Positions 62,637 through 64,000 of a stretch of 64,000 nt of DNA are shown here, piece by piece. The first letter of the stretch is position 1, and the number at the start of each line of letters is the position of its first letter. The notes beneath the pieces are model-generated. The model was not told where the DNA came from. It saw only the letters and a program-made list of their open reading frames with translations, and did not search any database. The translations under genes and the position numbers were made by a program. Source of the stretch: Lachnospiraceae bacterium (GTDB lineage: Bacteria; Bacillota; Clostridia; Lachnospirales; Lachnospiraceae); NCBI GenBank assembly GCA_015056735.1, contig SVFT01000007.1:62001-126000 (forward strand). The letters run 5' to 3'.

Positions 62637-64000
62637 ATGCAAAAGGACAGTTCGATCGAATCGATCAAAGGAATCGGTGAGAAGACAGCAAAGCTTTTTT
62701 CAAAACTGCATATTTCGAATGTGGATGAACTGCTCAGGCATTATCCAGTTTCGTACGACTCCTTTGAACGGCCGATCAGGATCTGCGATCTGAAAGAAGG
62801 TGCCCGCGTTTCTTTCACAGCACATTTATACGGCGGTATCGCAACCAAGAAGGTGCGCAGTCTTGTGATTTCGAATCTGAAAGTACGGGATGATTCCGGT
62901 GAGATCGCACTGACCTTTTTTCATATGCCGTATCTGAAAAGCATACTGAAACCGGGCTGCGATCACGTGTTCAGAGGACTTGTGCAAAAGCGCGGGAATT
63001 ACCTCTTTGTTGAACAGCCTGCGATCTATAAACCGGAAGAATATAATCTTCTTATGCAGGCACTCCAGCCAAGGTATGCACTGACGGCAGGACTTACCAA
63101 TAAGACTGTGACCAAAGCGGTAAGAAACATCTTATCAGGGCCTTCCGGTGATGCGACATGTGAGACACTTCCGCAGGAGATCCTTGATAAGAGGAAACTT
63201 CTGTCCAGACGTGATGCACTTTCGCAGATCCATTTTCCCCGGGACTATGCTTCGTTGGCAGCGGCGCATAAACGACTTGCTTATGAGGAGTTTTATGACT
63301 TTTTGAGACTCCTTCGTTCCTGCAGGGAGCAGTCTTTGGGTGAGCCGAATGCCTACAGACTGTTCGAGACAGCAGATACGGTAAGGCTTTTGGAAGCGCT
63401 TCCCTATACGCTCACGGCAGCACAGAAAAAGGTCTGGGCACAGATCCGCGATGATGTTTCCGGCGAGTATACGATGAACAGACTGATCCAGGGCGATGTC
63501 GGATCCGGCAAGACGATCATTGCGATCCTCTCTCTGTTGATGACAGTCGCGAACGGCTTTCAGGGTGCTTTGATGGCACCGACCGATGTCCTTGCTTCCC
63601 AGCATTTTGAGACGATCAGCCGGATGACCAAAGAATACGGACTCGCGTTTAAGCCCGTTTTGCTGACCGGATCCGTTTCGGCTGCGCAAAAAAGAAAGCT
63701 TTATGAAAAGATCGCTTCCGGCGAAGCGAATCTGATCATTGGAACACATGCACTTATTCAGGAAAAAGTGTCTTACAAAAATCTTGCGCTTGTTGTGACA
63801 GACGAGCAGCACCGTTTTGGCGTGAAACAGCGCGGCGCACTGACTGACAAAGGCGTTCATGTGCATGTTCTTGTTATGAGTGCGACGCCGATCCCGCGGA
63901 CATTGGCGATCATATTATACGGCGATCTGAAGATATCGGTGATCGACGAGCGTCCTGCGAACCGCCTGCCGATCAAGAATGCAGTCGTTGGGATCACGGA
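62637..64000 (+). CDS. recG: ATP-dependent DNA helicase RecG, 3' end beyond the window
   Basis: 454 codons are present and the frame is open to base 64000; the family usually has about 680 residues. The N-terminal wedge/OB domain starts with IKGIGEKTAKLFSKL. The helicase part shows motif I GDVGSGKT near residue 285, DEQHRFG (DEAH-like box) near 385 and the SATPIPRT motif near 418. RecG remodels stalled replication forks and Holliday junctions. GGAG lies 6 bases before ATG 62637. It is separated from the previous operon by a terminator. Confidence 0.95.
   Translation, partial: MQKDSSIESIKGIGEKTAKLFSKLHISNVDELLRHYPVSYDSFERPIRICDLKEGARVSFTAHLYGGIATKKVRSLVISNLKVRDDSGEIALTFFHMPYLKSILKPGCDHVFRGLVQKRGNYLFVEQPAIYKPEEYNLLMQALQPRYALTAGLTNKTVTKAVRNILSGPSGDATCETLPQEILDKRKLLSRRDALSQIHFPRDYASLAAAHKRLAYEEFYDFLRLLRSCREQSLGEPNAYRLFETADTVRLLEALPYTLTAAQKKVWAQIRDDVSGEYTMNRLIQGDVGSGKTIIAILSLLMTVANGFQGALMAPTDVLASQHFETISRMTKEYGLAFKPVLLTGSVSAAQKRKLYEKIASGEANLIIGTHALIQEKVSYKNLALVVTDEQHRFGVKQRGALTDKGVHVHVLVMSATPIPRTLAIILYGDLKISVIDERPANRLPIKNAVVGIT

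Overview
The window reads as chromosome from an anaerobic Firmicute of the class Clostridia, most likely family Lachnospiraceae. The grounds are: an oxygen-sensitive class III ribonucleotide reductase pair (nrdD-nrdG), the NADH sensor Rex, a probable Re-citrate synthase next to an NADP isocitrate dehydrogenase, strong Gram-positive ribosome binding sites, a gene order ylxM-ffh-rpsP-khpA-rimM-trmD-rplS-ylqF-rnhB-(FliK-like)-(FlhB-like) close to that of Bacillus subtilis, and a cell-surface protein with BspA-type leucine-rich repeats and a sortase-like tail. Base composition and codon use look even throughout. I see no insertion sequence, prophage, CRISPR array or rRNA operon. No stretch longer than 300 bases lacks a gene.

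Layout. 1-4308: 3' part of a very large surface protein. 4379-7815: a compact operon of Re-citrate synthase, a GntR/FCD regulator and isocitrate dehydrogenase, with a perfect palindrome over its promoter. 7795-9756 (minus): ABC-F ATPase. 9906-11252: rex and an unknown coiled-coil gene, ending at a terminator. 11311-18442: NAD(P)HX repair, alanine racemase, a CorC-like membrane protein, yebC, a CFI-box protein and a polytopic membrane protein. 18443-22836: a minus-strand lipoprotein, cobalamin-dependent methionine synthase (plus strand) and a long-form PRPP synthetase (minus). 22961-29421: DUF512 radical-SAM-like protein, der, plsY, gpsA, then a MoxR/VWA pair. 29475-34443: nucleoside salvage (udp, membrane protein, deoD, deoC, deoB, cdd) and rnhA. 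34479-38102: a 54-residue membrane peptide with its own promoter and terminator, then nrdD-nrdG-dut for dNTP supply. 38188-40486: a small secreted protein (minus) and a MATE exporter. 40540-49919: signal recognition particle, ribosome maturation, tRNA methylation, ribosomal proteins, two type I signal peptidases, RNase HII and two flagellar-export-like proteins. 49940-50010: tRNA-Gly(CCC). 50151-60691: argH-asd, then five tightly spaced genes including two PAS/GGDEF-type sensors, a degenerate DUF234 ATPase and topoisomerase III. 60831-62551: an Fe-S scaffold-like protein and a GGGtGRT protein behind a near-perfect Rex operator. 62637-64000: start of recG.

The most attractive lead for an undescribed system is the Rex-linked scaffold/GGGtGRT pair at 60.7-62.6 kb. 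Rex itself lies in the window at 9.9 kb, so the window holds both the sensor and a likely target. Second is the self-contained Re-citrate synthase/GntR/isocitrate dehydrogenase operon with its 16-bp palindromic operator. Other leads are the unexplained MoxR/VWA and CFI-box/membrane-protein pairs, the 54-residue membrane peptide, and the striking excess of GATC tetranucleotides in coding sequence.
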